Source of the DNA: Pseudomonas sp. Seg1
Lineage (GTDB): Bacteria; Pseudomonadota; Gammaproteobacteria; Pseudomonadales; Pseudomonadaceae
DNA length: 64,000 nt
Assembly (NCBI RefSeq): GCF_018326005.1
Contig: NZ_AP021903.1
Coordinates: forward strand, 5,669,001-5,733,000
Reading direction: 5' to 3'
The position numbers and the translations under genes are program-made. The notes under the pieces were generated by a model. The model did not search any database. It was given only the letters and a program-made list of their open reading frames with translations, and was not told the DNA's origin. The first letter of the stretch is position 1, and every line of letters begins with the position of its first letter. Below are positions 41,049-50,976 of this stretch, in pieces.

Positions 41049-41678
41049 GCGCGCCGGCACTTCTTTCCACTGGCCCTGATCGAGCCCTTCGATCGTCCAG
41101 TCCCCAATCCTGACCCGCACCAGTCGCAAGGTCGGCAGCCCGACCGCCGCTGTCATCCGGCGAACCTGACGGTTGCGCCCCTCGCGAATCACCAATTCCA
41201 GCCATGAGGTCGGCACGGTCATGCGAAAACGTACCGGCGGGTTGCGTGGCCACAACTCGGGTTCGTCCAATTGCCGCGCTTCAGCGGGCAAGGTCATGCC
41301 GTCATTCAGTTCGACACCGTCGCGCAGACGCTGCAATTGCTCGACCGTCGGCACGCCTTCAACCTGCACCCAATACGTCTTGGCCAATTTGTGTTTGGGG
41401 TCGGCAATCCGCGCCTGCAACTGCCCGTCATTGGTCAGCAGCAGCAAACCTTCGCTGTCGCGATCAAGGCGTCCGGCCGGATAGATGCCGGGCACATCAA
41501 TGTAATCCTTGAGCGTCGCCCGCCCTTCACCGTCGCTGAATTGCGTCAGCACATCGAACGGTTTGTTGAACAGGATCAGCTTTGGCTCGGCCGGTGGCGC
41601 TTTGGCGACACGGCGCGGGGAAGACAATTGAGGCTTCGCGCCAGGGCGGCGGGAAGGTGGACGCGGGGGACGGGACAT
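41043..41678 (-). CDS. rluE: 23S rRNA pseudouridine synthase, RluE-like
   Basis: A 211-residue enzyme of the RsuA/RluB/E/F family. A basic, Pro-rich lead of 30 residues precedes [60 protein letters not shown] near 66-108 carries the catalytic Asp of the GRLD motif. [28 protein letters not shown] near 165-192 is the family's C-terminal signature. E. coli RluE modifies U2457 of 23S rRNA. There is no S4 domain, fitting RluE rather than RsuA/RluB. Confidence 0.9.
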   Translation of the reverse strand: MSRPPRPPSRRPGAKPQLSSPRRVAKAPPAEPKLILFNKPFDVLTQFSDGEGRATLKDYIDVPGIYPAGRLDRDSEGLLLLTNDGQLQARIADPKHKLAKTYWVQVEGVPTVEQLQRLRDGVELNDGMTLPAEARQLDEPELWPRNPPVRFRMTVPTSWLELVIREGRNRQVRRMTAAVGLPTLRLVRVRIGDWTIEGLDQGQWKEVPARL

Positions 41679-41748
41679 GGCGAAAAGAACATCTAACGGT
41701 CAGGGCTGCCAATGCTAGTAGCCTGACCGTTAAATGACCATCAACAAA

Positions 41749-43212
41749 TCAGCGGAACGGCGGCTCGTCGAAGCTGCGCAGTTTGCGCGAGTGCAACGAG
41801 TTGAGTTCGGTACGCAGCAGGTCCACCGCTTCGATGCCGATCTTCAAGTGCTGGCTGACCGCGCGCTCGTAGAACGCGTTGGCCGAACCCGGCAGCTTGA
41901 TTTCACTGTGCAACGGTTTGTCCGAAACACACAGCAACGTGCCGTACGGCACCCGCAGGCGATAACCCTGGGCGGCAATGGTGCCGCTTTCCATGTCCAC
42001 CGCGACAGCGCGCGACAGGTTGATCAGCGGACGCTCCTGCGCCCAGCGCAGTTCCCAGTTACGGTCGTCGTAAGTCAGCACGGTGCCGGTGCGCAGGCGT
42101 TTTTTCAGGTCATCGCCCTTCTCGCCGGTGATGTTGGCTGCGGCTTGTTGCAGCGCCATCTGCACCTCGGCCAGCGCCGGGATCGGAATGTTCGGCGGCA
42201 CCACCCGGTCGAGAATCCCGTCGCGACGCATGTAGGCGTGCGCCAGCACGTAGTCGCCGATGGTCTGCGACTGACGCAGGCCGCCGCAGTGACCGATCAT
42301 CAGCCAGCAATGCGGACGCAGTACCGCCAAATGGTCGGTGATGTTCTTGGCGTTGGACGGGCCGACACCGATGTTCACCAGGGTCACGCCGTGGCCATCG
42401 CTGGCGATCAGGTGATAGGCCGGCATCTGATAACGGTGCCAGACCACACCGGCGGCAATCGCCGAGGCCTCGCCGTGATCCATGCCCTTCTCGATGATCA
42501 CGTTGCCCGGCAACACCATGCGCACGAAACGCGGGTCGTTGCGCAGTTGTTCCAGGCCATGGACGATGAACTGGTCGACGTAGCGGTGATAGTTGGTCAG
42601 CAGAATCCACGGCTGCACATGACGCCAGTCGCTGCCGGTGTAGTGCACCAGTCGGCGCAACGAGAAATCGACGCGCGCCGCATCGAACAGCGCCAGCGGC
42701 AGCGGATCGGTGTTTTCCCAGTCGTAGAGGCCGTCGGCGATGCCATCGGTGGCCGCCGACAGGTCGGTACTCGGGAACACCCGCGCCAGCACCGCAGCGG
42801 TGACGCCGGAGCCGGCCAGCTCATCGCCCTGCTCGACCACGTACGGATATGGAATGTTCTGCTGACTGACACCGACTTCCACGGTCACGGTGAAGTCGTG
42901 CATCAACGGCACCAACTGTTCCAGCAAGTATTTGCGGAACGCTTTCGGATGGGTGACGGTGACGCTGTAAGTGCCCGGCAGTTGCACCTTGGCGTAGGCG
43001 CGGGTGGTCTGCGGGACTTCGCCCTGGCAGTGGTAGGTCAGACGCAATTCGGGATAACGGAACAGAGCACGCTGCTCGGCGTCGGGCTCGACGCGATCCT
43101 TGAGGTAACGCTTGAGTGCGGAATTCAGTGCGGTGGTGGCCTGCTCATGCAGCTCGGCCAGACGATCCACGGCTTGTTCGGCGGTTTGAACGACAATAAA
43201 CGCTTCGGTCAC
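41749..43212 (-). CDS. amn: AMP nucleosidase
   Basis: A 487-residue enzyme that splits AMP to adenine and ribose 5-phosphate. ALFRYPELRLTYHCQGEVPQTTRAYAKVQLPG is in the N-terminal AMN domain, and GVTLVNIGVGPSNAKNITDHLAVLRPHCWLMIGHCGGLRQSQTIGDYVLAHAYMR plus INLSRAVAVDMESGTIAAQGYRLRVPYGTLLCVSDKPLH form the nucleoside-phosphorylase-like part. I chose GTG 43212 because AGGAAG precedes it; an ATG at 43248 would add 12 residues. Length agrees with E. coli Amn (484). Confidence 0.93.
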   Translation of the reverse strand: MTEAFIVVQTAEQAVDRLAELHEQATTALNSALKRYLKDRVEPDAEQRALFRYPELRLTYHCQGEVPQTTRAYAKVQLPGTYSVTVTHPKAFRKYLLEQLVPLMHDFTVTVEVGVSQQNIPYPYVVEQGDELAGSGVTAAVLARVFPSTDLSAATDGIADGLYDWENTDPLPLALFDAARVDFSLRRLVHYTGSDWRHVQPWILLTNYHRYVDQFIVHGLEQLRNDPRFVRMVLPGNVIIEKGMDHGEASAIAAGVVWHRYQMPAYHLIASDGHGVTLVNIGVGPSNAKNITDHLAVLRPHCWLMIGHCGGLRQSQTIGDYVLAHAYMRRDGILDRVVPPNIPIPALAEVQMALQQAAANITGEKGDDLKKRLRTGTVLTYDDRNWELRWAQERPLINLSRAVAVDMESGTIAAQGYRLRVPYGTLLCVSDKPLHSEIKLPGSANAFYERAVSQHLKIGIEAVDLLRTELNSLHSRKLRSFDEPPFR

Positions 43213-43320
43213 GATCAGCTTCCTGTGTTCTGACTTGCAGAGCTTCATCTTGCCTGCATCGTGGTCTCACGGGAACAGTGGCGTAATGGGTGTACCCAAA
43301 TCTTTCAGGCAACTCGAATA

Positions 43321-43413
43321 CCTGTGGGAGCTGGCTTGCCAGCGATGAGGCCGTCACATTCATTATCAATGTTGATTGACAGGCCGCCATCGCTGGCAAG
43401 CCAGCTCCCACAG
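43321..43413. repeat. Inverted pair of REP elements
   Basis: CCTGTGGGAGCTGGCTTGCC and its exact complement lie about 50 bases apart, between two genes on the same strand. Confidence 0.87.
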
Positions 43414-43440
43414 GGTTTTGTGGAGTTGGGGAGATTGAGG

Positions 43441-45090
43441 TCAGAAGCCTTGCGGGGTCGAGCGGGCGACGATGGCTTCGACGTCAAGGCCGCGCGGCAA
43501 CGTGCCATAGACCCCACCGCTGCCGCTCAGGCGACTGGCAATAAAAGCATCACTCACCGCCGGATTCCCCGCCTCCAGCAACAATTTGGCCTGAAGGCCC
43601 AGCGCAATGTCCTCGGTCAACTGCCGCGCCCGATACTGAATGTCGCTGGTGTCCTTGAAGGCCGCCTGCAACTGCTGGATATGCGCGGCAAGCCGTTTGT
43701 CGCCATGCCCGTCACCAAGTTCGCTGAACAGTACATCCAGCACACCCGGTTCTTTCGACAACGCTCTCAGCACGTCCAGACACTGCACGTTGCCCGAACC
43801 TTCCCACGTCGAATTCACCGGCGCCTCGCGGTACAGCCGCGGCAGGATGCTCTCTTCAACATACCCCGCGCCGCCCATGCATTCGGCCGCTTCGTTGATC
43901 ATTCCCGGCGCACGTTTGCAGATCCAGTATTTGCCCACCGCCGTTACCAGCCGGGCGAATTGTGCTTCGTGGCGATCATCCAGATGATCCAGCGCCTTGC
44001 CCATGCGCAGGCTCAGCGCCAGCGCCGCTTCACTTTCCAGCGCCAGATCGGCCAGCACGTTTTGCATCAGTGGCTGCTCGCTGAGCAGTTTGCCGCCAAC
44101 CTTGCGGTGTGCGCAGTGATGGCTGGCCTGGGTCAGCGCCTGGCGCATCAACGAACTGGAGCCGACCATGCAATCGAAACGGGTCATCGCGACCATTTCG
44201 ATAATCGTCGGTACGCCGCGCCCTTCTTCGCCGACCATCCACGCCAGCGCGCCACGGAATTCCACTTCGCTGGAGGCGTTGGACTGGTTGCCGAGTTTGT
44301 TTTTCAGGCGCTGGATGTAGAACTGATTGCGCGTGTCATCGGGGCGATGGCGTGGCAGCAGGAAACAGGTCAGGCCCTTGTCTGTCTGCGCCAGGGTCAG
44401 GAATGCATCGCACATGGGTGCCGAGCAGAACCACTTGTGCCCGACCAGTTCATAGGCCTGACCCGGACCGCTGGCGCCCACCGGATAAGCCTTGGTGGTA
44501 TTGGCGCGCACGTCGGTGCCGCCCTGTTTCTCGGTCATCGCCATGCCGATAGTGACGCCGGCCTTGTGCGCCATGCCGACATTACGCGGGTCGTACTCGG
44601 TGGCGAGGACTTTCGGCAACCACTGCTCGGCCAGATCCGCCTGCAAACGCAGGGCCGGGACACTGGCGAAGGTCATGGTCAACGGGCAACCGCTGCCAGC
44701 CTCAGCCTGACTGTGCAGATAACTCATGGAGGCGCGGGCGACATGCGCGCCGTCCTGCGGATGGGTCCAGGGCAATGAGGTCAGGCCATGCTCGATCGCG
44801 GTGCGCATCAACTCGTGGTAGGCAGGATGAAACTCCACCAGATCGATGCGATGGCCAAAACGATCATGGCTGGCGAACACCGGTTTGTTCTGATTGGCCA
44901 GGAACCCGGCCTCCATCAACGGCCCGCCGGCCAGCGCGCCGTAAGCGTCGATCCGCGACTCGGCCCAACCGGCGCCGAACCTGCGCGACCACTCCTGCAA
45001 AGGCAGGTCGATGCGATAGAGGTTGGTGCCATCCAGCGACGGCGGCTGGTTGGTGACTTCGTGGGTTTCGGCGAACTGATGCAGGTTCAT
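43441..45090 (-). CDS. Acyl-CoA dehydrogenase family protein, AidB-like
   Basis: A 549-residue flavoprotein. The N-terminal domain of about 180 residues (NLHQFAETHEVTNQPPSLDGTNLYRIDLPLQEW) is the AidB-specific extension. TIGMAMTEKQGGTDVRANTTKAYPVG near 198-223 is the FAD/substrate strand, and VGEEGRGVPTIIEMVAMTRFDCMVGSS near 280, then EAAECMGGAGYVEESILPRLYREAPVNSTWEGSGNVQCLDVLRAL near 405-450, are the C-terminal helices. E. coli AidB is induced by alkylation and binds DNA; this length matches. A direct role in alkylation repair here is unproven. Confidence 0.92.
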   Translation of the reverse strand: MNLHQFAETHEVTNQPPSLDGTNLYRIDLPLQEWSRRFGAGWAESRIDAYGALAGGPLMEAGFLANQNKPVFASHDRFGHRIDLVEFHPAYHELMRTAIEHGLTSLPWTHPQDGAHVARASMSYLHSQAEAGSGCPLTMTFASVPALRLQADLAEQWLPKVLATEYDPRNVGMAHKAGVTIGMAMTEKQGGTDVRANTTKAYPVGASGPGQAYELVGHKWFCSAPMCDAFLTLAQTDKGLTCFLLPRHRPDDTRNQFYIQRLKNKLGNQSNASSEVEFRGALAWMVGEEGRGVPTIIEMVAMTRFDCMVGSSSLMRQALTQASHHCAHRKVGGKLLSEQPLMQNVLADLALESEAALALSLRMGKALDHLDDRHEAQFARLVTAVGKYWICKRAPGMINEAAECMGGAGYVEESILPRLYREAPVNSTWEGSGNVQCLDVLRALSKEPGVLDVLFSELGDGHGDKRLAAHIQQLQAAFKDTSDIQYRARQLTEDIALGLQAKLLLEAGNPAVSDAFIASRLSGSGGVYGTLPRGLDVEAIVARSTPQGF

Positions 45091-45184
45091 GACGGGTTCC
45101 TTCTTCAGCGAGAAGGTCAGTTAAGCACCGCCCTCACACTGAACAAAGTGTCATATCCGCCGAATTTGCGGCGCTTTTACCCTA

Positions 45185-47539
45185 TCAACCGCACAAAACC
45201 CGCCGCTCCAGCGCGGACTGCAAATCCTCGAATTTCACCGGTTTGTTCAGGTAATCGATCACCGTGCCTGTGGCGCAGACTTCGCGATCCGCGCCCAGTG
45301 CAAGCATGAACACCGGGAGGTGAGCGCAGCCCGGCAAAGCGTGAATCTGGCAGCACAAGGACGCGCCGTCGGGGGCCGGCAACTGACAATCGATCAGTAC
45401 CGCATCGACGATTTCGCGTTGCAGGCAATCGAGCGCCGCCGCGCCGTTGTCAGCGGTGCGCACGCGGAAACCGAGCTTGAGCAACATGCCGCGCATCACC
45501 AGTTGGTTGACGCTGTTGTCATCCACCAGCAGCACCGTGCAGTCCTGCGGGGCGCGCAGGCAATCACGCGAAGGCGCGGGTATTGGTGCGGGTTCGACCA
45601 CCGGCAGGTCGAACTCGACGTCCAGCTGGAAGCGACTGCCACGCCCCGGCTCGGAGCGGTGAGTCAGTTTGCCGCCAAGCAGTTCGACCAATTGTCGGCA
45701 GATCGCCAGACCGACACCCAGGCCGCCGTACTCGCGGGTCATCGAACCGTCGAGCTGGAAGAAACGCTGGTACATGGTTGCCTCGCCGAGATCGGTAAAA
45801 CCAATGCCGGTGTCGATCACCGCAAACGACAGCGCCAGACGATTATCCGTCGACGGCTTGCCCGTCACTCGCAGCGCCAGACCACCGACGCGGGTGAATT
45901 TGATCGCGTTGTCGAGCAGGCATTCCAGGCATTGCGCGAGTTTCGCGCTGTCGCCGTGCAAACGGTCCGGGAGGGTCGGCAACACGTCGACCTTGAAGTC
46001 CAGCGACTTGCTGCTGGCGTTGCCATCGAACTGCACGCGCAAGGCTTCGACCACACCGCGCAAACTGAAACTGCCCGGCGAGGCCTTGAGCTTGCCAGCC
46101 TGCAATTCGGTGAGGGTGAGGATGCCGTTGACCATGCGCATCATGTCGCGAGCGGAACCTGCGGCGGTCTGTTGGTATTGCTCAAGCTCGGGATCCAGTT
46201 CGACGGTCTGCATCAGTTCCAGCGAACCGATCACGCCGTTCATCGGCGTACGCAGTTCGTGGGTCAGGGTCGCGAGGAATTCGTCCTTGAGCTTGTTGCT
46301 GTGGGCCAGTTGCTGGTTGAGCACTTCAAGTTTCTGCCCGGCGTCGTACAGCGTCTGCGCCTGCTGTTCGCGCATGGCGTTAATGCGGTCGGCCAGTGCC
46401 AGCGACAGCAGCGCCACTTCGATGGCCGAGCCGATCTGGCTGGCGTACATGGTCAGGAACACGTTCGGCAGAAACCCGAGCACCATCAGCGTATTGATCA
46501 AACCACCGAGCAGGAACGCCGACCAGGCGATGATGAAATAGCGCGCCACGCGCAGGCCGCGCCACCAGGCGAGAATCCCGGCGGCGAAGATCACCACGGT
46601 GAAGGTCAACGCCAGTGTTGTCGCCAGGCGCAGGGCCAGGGCGTAACTGGTCATCAGCGACAGGCCAATGACCAGAGCGCCAAATGCAATCAGGCCGATC
46701 AGTAAACGGTCGAGCCAGGGGCTGTGGGTCTTGGTTTGCAAAAAGCTGCGGGCGAACTGGCTGCCGAAAAGGCCGGCGCAACCGATGAAGAATGGCGTTG
46801 CGGCGTTGGCCCACCAGGGGTTGTTCGGCCAGAAATACTCGACCGCCGCGCCGTTTACCGACAATTGATAGAGGCCGAACGAGGCGATATAGAAGATGTA
46901 ATAGAGGTAACTGGTGTCGCGCACACTCAGATAGATGAAGAGGTTGTAGACCAGCATCCCCAGCAGCACACCATAAATGATGCCCAGCACGTACAGGCGC
47001 ACCGGCTGGTCTTCGAGATAGGCGGTGCTGGACCACAACGTAACCGGCGCCTGGATCGAGCCTTCACTGGCCAGTCGCAGGTAGACGGTCTGTTTTTGAT
47101 CGGGTTCGAAGGCCAGGTCGAACAGGTAATTGTTCTGGCTGATCTCGCGACTGGCGAACGGCAAGGCGTCACCGGTTTGCCGAATCAGACGATAGTCGCC
47201 ATTGGCATCGGGCAGATACAGATCGAGGTGATCAAGCGGTGGATAAGCCAGTTCCAGCAGCCAGCTGCGCTGGGCGGCCGGGTTGCTCGGGCGGTAATGC
47301 AAGTCGATTTTCAGCCAGAACGCCGAACGCGAGTACCCGGCATTGAGCGTGGCTTTATCGTGGGCTTTGAAATTGCCGGCAGCAGCCTGCGCACGGACAT
47401 CGGCAATGCTCGCCTGACCGCTCGGGTCTTCGAACACTTGCAGCGACCGGCCCAGAGGGAGGCTCTGGGTGAATTCGTCGAATTCGACGGCGCTCGCCAT
47501 GAGGGGCAAGCAGAACAACAACATCAGCAAATAGCGCAT
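45185..47539 (-). CDS. Hybrid sensor histidine kinase with 7TMR-DISM input and receiver domain
   Basis: A 784-residue membrane sensor. A signal peptide (MRYLLMLLFCLPLMASA) leads a 7TMR-DISM extracellular domain (residues 30-180). Seven helices follow (about 185-400). The HisKA dimerisation box FLATLTHELRTPMNGVIGSLEL near 425 has the phospho-His. HATPase motifs are LLDNAIKFT, IDTGIGF and GLGVGLAICRQLVELLGG near 540-635. The receiver from 665 has VLLVDDNSVNQLVMRG, acceptor Asp in AVLIDCQLPAPDG, and LNKPVKFEDLQ. There is no output domain or response regulator next to it, so the partner is unknown. Confidence 0.93.
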   Translation of the reverse strand: MRYLLMLLFCLPLMASAVEFDEFTQSLPLGRSLQVFEDPSGQASIADVRAQAAAGNFKAHDKATLNAGYSRSAFWLKIDLHYRPSNPAAQRSWLLELAYPPLDHLDLYLPDANGDYRLIRQTGDALPFASREISQNNYLFDLAFEPDQKQTVYLRLASEGSIQAPVTLWSSTAYLEDQPVRLYVLGIIYGVLLGMLVYNLFIYLSVRDTSYLYYIFYIASFGLYQLSVNGAAVEYFWPNNPWWANAATPFFIGCAGLFGSQFARSFLQTKTHSPWLDRLLIGLIAFGALVIGLSLMTSYALALRLATTLALTFTVVIFAAGILAWWRGLRVARYFIIAWSAFLLGGLINTLMVLGFLPNVFLTMYASQIGSAIEVALLSLALADRINAMREQQAQTLYDAGQKLEVLNQQLAHSNKLKDEFLATLTHELRTPMNGVIGSLELMQTVELDPELEQYQQTAAGSARDMMRMVNGILTLTELQAGKLKASPGSFSLRGVVEALRVQFDGNASSKSLDFKVDVLPTLPDRLHGDSAKLAQCLECLLDNAIKFTRVGGLALRVTGKPSTDNRLALSFAVIDTGIGFTDLGEATMYQRFFQLDGSMTREYGGLGVGLAICRQLVELLGGKLTHRSEPGRGSRFQLDVEFDLPVVEPAPIPAPSRDCLRAPQDCTVLLVDDNSVNQLVMRGMLLKLGFRVRTADNGAAALDCLQREIVDAVLIDCQLPAPDGASLCCQIHALPGCAHLPVFMLALGADREVCATGTVIDYLNKPVKFEDLQSALERRVLCG

Positions 47540-47780
47540 TGAAGCCCCAGCGTGGCTCGTCCGGTTGTGTCAGGAAGCCCCCCATTCCCTTTGAGTAGAC
47601 GTAAAACCGGTATTACCTGTTATTGGTTTGGATCCAGACTAGCATAGCCGTTGATGGCCATTGAGCACCATCGAAATTTTTCCTACAAAGGCTCTAGAAC
47701 GGGCGTTTCAGAGCAAAGCAGCGGGCTAGAGCTGTTGAGTTGGTCAGATCACTACAACGGCGGATGTTGTGAATACCTCT
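47540..47780. other. Gene-free stretch upstream of the sensor kinase
   Basis: The whole gap to thiD is 473 bases. It holds the kinase and thiD promoters and one repeat pair (47781-47912). I see no convincing gene: short open frames lack ribosome-binding sites. No thiamine-pyrophosphate riboswitch consensus precedes thiD. Confidence 0.4.
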
Positions 47781-47912
47781 GTGGCGAGGGGATTTATCCC
47801 CGATGGGTCGCAAAGCGGCCCCAAAACATGCAACCAGGTTCTTTCAGACACGCGTCCTGGAATGGATTTGCGACTGCTTCGCAGCGCATCGGGGATAAAT
47901 CCCCTCGCCACA
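47781..47912. repeat. Second-type palindromic repeat
   Basis: GTGGCGAGGGGATTTATCCCCG and CGGGGATAAATCCCCTCGCCAC are exact complements about 90 bases apart, enclosing an inner GGGTCGCAAAGCGGCC segment. Same family as 23593 and 51568. Confidence 0.87.
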
Positions 47913-48012
47913 ATTGCTACCCGACTAATGGCCGCAATGTGTCAGACAATCTCTAGCCAAACGCTTTCAGGACTGAACCCGAAAATCAGCTTTGGTGGTA
48001 AGCTCGCGCACC

Positions 48013-48810
48013 ATGAATATCTACAGCTCCCGCCCCGTTGTCCTCTGTCTCTCCGGCCACGACCCCAGTGGTGGCGCCGGCTTGCAGGCAGATATCGAAG
48101 CCCTGCTCGCGCAGGGTTGTCATGCGGCTCCGGCCGTCACCGCCCTGACCGTGCAAGACACCGTCAACGTCACTGACTTTCGCGTCCTCGACCGTGAGTG
48201 GGTGTTGGCCCAGGCCAATGCCGTGCTCAACGACTCCGAAGTCGCGGCGGTCAAACTGGGCATGCTCGGTTCCCTGGAAATGGTCGACACCGTTGTCGAA
48301 CTGCTCTCGGCGCACCCGCACCTGCCGGTGGTCTGTGACCCGGTGTTGCGCGCCGGTGGCGGCGGACGCCTGGGCAAGGACGAAGTCGGTTATGCGATGC
48401 GCGAGCGTTTGCTGCCACTGTCGATCATTGCCACCCCTAACCTTCCCGAAGCCCGCATCCTCGCCGAACTGCCCGAAGGCACCGCAGACGAGTGCGCTGA
48501 AAAACTCCTGCCGTTCGTCAAAAACCTGCTGATCACTGGCGGCCACGGCGACGAAACTGAAATCCACAACCGTCTGTACAGCCGCGATGGCTTGCGTGAA
48601 ACCTTCTATTGCCAGCGTTTGCCGGGCAGCTATCACGGTTCCGGTTGCACGTTGGCCAGCGCTTTGGCTGGTCGTCTGGCTCAAGGTGAGAATCTCGCCA
48701 GCGCCGTCCGCAGTGCGCTGGATTACACCTGGCGCACCTTGCGCGATGCCGAACAACTGGGCAAAGGCCAGTTCGTACCGCGTCGCCTGCCGCTGGATTT
48801 CTGCTCGTAA
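48013..48810 (+). CDS. thiD: Hydroxymethylpyrimidine/phosphomethylpyrimidine kinase
   Basis: A 265-residue ribokinase-fold enzyme that phosphorylates HMP and HMP-P in thiamine synthesis. CLSGHDPSGGAGLQADIEAL near residues 13-32 is the substrate loop, VVCDPVLRAGGGGRLG near 112 the HMP-binding part, and LPGSYHGSGCTLASALAGRLA near 209 the anion hole and catalytic region. ATG 48013 gives the conserved MNIYSSRPVVLCLSGHDPSGGAG start. thiE begins 19 bases after its stop and hemL 15 bases after that, so the three form an operon. Confidence 0.95.
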   Translation: MNIYSSRPVVLCLSGHDPSGGAGLQADIEALLAQGCHAAPAVTALTVQDTVNVTDFRVLDREWVLAQANAVLNDSEVAAVKLGMLGSLEMVDTVVELLSAHPHLPVVCDPVLRAGGGGRLGKDEVGYAMRERLLPLSIIATPNLPEARILAELPEGTADECAEKLLPFVKNLLITGGHGDETEIHNRLYSRDGLRETFYCQRLPGSYHGSGCTLASALAGRLAQGENLASAVRSALDYTWRTLRDAEQLGKGQFVPRRLPLDFCS

Positions 48811-48828
48811 CGCCGTGAGGTCTGCCCG

Positions 48829-49452
48829 ATGAAGCTACGTGGCCTGTATGCCATTACCGACAGCCAATTGCTGGCCGGCAAGTTTCTGTCTTATGTGGAG
48901 GCGGCGCTGGAAGGCGGCGTCACCCTGCTGCAATACCGCGACAAGAGCAGCGATGAGGCCCGGCGTTTGCGTGAGGCTGAAGCGTTGCGCGATCTGTGCG
49001 AGCGCTACAAGACCCAGTTGATCATCAACGATGACGCTGAGTTGGCCGCACGCCTCAACGTCGGTGTGCATCTGGGCCAGACTGACGGCCCGCTGTCGCC
49101 GACCCGCGCCCTCCTCGGTTCGAAAGCAATTATCGGTTCGACCTGCCACGCGCAAATCGCGCTGGCCGAACAAGCGGCCAAAGAAGGTGCGAGTTACGTC
49201 GCTTTCGGCCGCTTCTTCAATTCCAACACCAAGCCCGGCGCGCCGACCTGCAGCCTCGATCTGCTCGACGATGCCAAGCGCACGCTGCATCTGCCAATCT
49301 GCGCGATCGGCGGCATCACCCTCGACAACGCAGCGCCATTAGTCGCCCACGGCGTTGATCTGCTGGCCATCGTCCATGGCCTGTTCGGCGCTGAAAGCAC
49401 CGCCGAAGTGACCCGCCGCGCCCGCGCATTCAACGAATTACTGAAAGTCTGA
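48829..49452 (+). CDS. thiE: Thiamine phosphate synthase
   Basis: A 207-residue TIM-barrel enzyme joining HMP-PP with the thiazole phosphate. [10 protein letters not shown] at the N-terminus, [17 protein letters not shown] near residue 28, [26 protein letters not shown] near 64, [39 protein letters not shown] near 102-140 and [12 protein letters not shown] near 156 are family motifs. GTGAGG precedes the ATG by 8 bases. Confidence 0.96.
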   Translation: MKLRGLYAITDSQLLAGKFLSYVEAALEGGVTLLQYRDKSSDEARRLREAEALRDLCERYKTQLIINDDAELAARLNVGVHLGQTDGPLSPTRALLGSKAIIGSTCHAQIALAEQAAKEGASYVAFGRFFNSNTKPGAPTCSLDLLDDAKRTLHLPICAIGGITLDNAAPLVAHGVDLLAIVHGLFGAESTAEVTRRARAFNELLKV

Positions 49453-49467
49453 TTTGAGAGCCCGATC

Positions 49468-50751
49468 ATGTCTCGTTCCGAAACCCTGTTTGCCAATGCC
49501 CAGAAACACATTCCCGGTGGCGTGAACTCGCCGGTCCGCGCGTTCAAGAGCGTTGGTGGCACGCCGCTGTTCTTCAAACACGCCGAAGGCGCCTACGTCA
49601 CTGACGAAGACGACAAGCGTTATGTCGATTACGTTGGCTCGTGGGGCCCGATGATCCTCGGCCACAGCCACCCGGACGTGCTGGACGCCGTGCGCAATCA
49701 GCTGCAACACGGTTTGTCCTACGGCGCGCCGACCGCGATGGAAACCGAGATGGCCGATCTGGTCTGCTCGCTGGTGCCGTCGATGGACATGGTACGCATG
49801 GTCAGCTCCGGTACCGAAGCGACCATGAGCGCGATCCGCCTGGCCCGTGGCTACACCGGCCGCGACAGCATCATCAAGTTCGAAGGCTGCTACCACGGTC
49901 ACTCCGACAGCCTGCTGGTCAAGGCCGGCTCCGGCGCACTGACCCAAGGCGTGCCAAGTTCGGCCGGCGTGCCGGCGGCATTCGCCAAGCACACCCTGAC
50001 CCTGCCGTTCAACGACATCGACGCCGTTGAAAAAATGCTCGCGGAAGTTGGCCAGGATGTGGCGTGCATCATCGTCGAGCCAGTGGCCGGCAACATGAAC
50101 TGCGTGCCGCCGGCGTCGGGTTTCCTCGAAGGCCTGCGCTCGCTGTGCGACAAGCACGGCGTGGTGTTGATTTTCGACGAAGTGATGACCGGTTTCCGCG
50201 TCGCCCTCGGCGGCGCCCAGGCTTACTACGGCGTGAATCCTGACCTGACCACCTTCGGCAAGATCATCGGCGGCGGCATGCCGGTCGGCTGCTTCGGCGG
50301 CAAACGCGAAATCATGGAGCGCATCGCACCGCTGGGCCCGGTTTATCAAGCCGGCACCCTGTCCGGTAACCCGTTGGCCATGGCAGCCGGTTTGACCACT
50401 CTGCGCCTTATCAGCCGTCCGGGTTTCCACGACGAACTGACCGACTACACCACACGCCTGCTCGACGGCCTGCAACAACGTGCTGATGCTGCGGGTATCC
50501 CGTTCGTGACCACTCAGGCGGGCGGTATGTTCGGTCTGTACTTCAGCGGTGCCGACGATATCGTCACTTTTGAAGACGTGATGGCCAGCGACGCCGCGCT
50601 GTTCGGGCGTTTCTTCCACCTGATGCTGGAAGGCGGCGTGTACCTGGCGCCAAGTGCATTCGAAGCCGGTTTCACCTCGATCGCTCACGGCGATGCCGAG
50701 TTGAAAATCACGCTGGATGCGGCCGAGCGCGCCTTCGCTGCCCTGAAGTAA
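49468..50751 (+). CDS. hemL: Glutamate-1-semialdehyde 2,1-aminomutase
   Basis: A 427-residue PLP enzyme making 5-aminolevulinate, the first committed haem and tetrapyrrole precursor. [21 protein letters not shown] near residue 11, [23 protein letters not shown] near 112, [15 protein letters not shown] near 195, [18 protein letters not shown] near 233 and [18 protein letters not shown] near 261 (the active-site Lys is in TFGK) identify it. A UUGAGAG site precedes the ATG. Third gene after thiD-thiE. Confidence 0.97.
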   Translation: MSRSETLFANAQKHIPGGVNSPVRAFKSVGGTPLFFKHAEGAYVTDEDDKRYVDYVGSWGPMILGHSHPDVLDAVRNQLQHGLSYGAPTAMETEMADLVCSLVPSMDMVRMVSSGTEATMSAIRLARGYTGRDSIIKFEGCYHGHSDSLLVKAGSGALTQGVPSSAGVPAAFAKHTLTLPFNDIDAVEKMLAEVGQDVACIIVEPVAGNMNCVPPASGFLEGLRSLCDKHGVVLIFDEVMTGFRVALGGAQAYYGVNPDLTTFGKIIGGGMPVGCFGGKREIMERIAPLGPVYQAGTLSGNPLAMAAGLTTLRLISRPGFHDELTDYTTRLLDGLQQRADAAGIPFVTTQAGGMFGLYFSGADDIVTFEDVMASDAALFGRFFHLMLEGGVYLAPSAFEAGFTSIAHGDAELKITLDAAERAFAALK

Positions 50752-50761
50752 TCGCTGCAAC

Positions 50762-50789
50762 GCTGACGTTGGCCATTGCCAGCGTCAGC
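50762..50789 (+). terminator. Hairpin after hemL
   Basis: GCTGACGTTGGC and GCCAGCGTCAGC form a 12-bp stem (one G-U pair) with a 4-base loop, starting 10 bases after the stop. The tail is UUUC, so it is a moderate terminator. Confidence 0.65.
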
Positions 50790-50912
50790 TTTCACCTACA
50801 TCGACAGCCGTTTTCCGATGCCCCTGCTAAAAATCCCCCATAAAGTGGGCGATATATTCCCCGCGCAGCAGAAAAACGAGTAAAGACTTTGTAAGGTTGG
50901 CCCTGCTTATTT

Positions 50913-50918
50913 CATAAT
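50913..50918 (+). promoter_or_regulatory. -10 element before the Sel1-repeat gene
   Basis: CATAAT with a possible TTGTAA -35 18 bases upstream. The start codon lies about 60 bases on, leaving room for a short leader. Confidence 0.35.
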
Positions 50919-50976
50919 GCGCGCTTATTGGATCCCTCGACGGGTCCGCGTGCCCTTCAGAGGTAAGTCGATTCCC

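Noticed and set aside
47651..47956. Possible 101-residue protein upstream of thiD
   Set aside because: It spans the second-type palindromic repeat, so its sequence is repeat-derived.
47913..48012. Thiamine pyrophosphate riboswitch before thiD
   Set aside because: The short leader has no CUGAGA or conserved THI-box segments.
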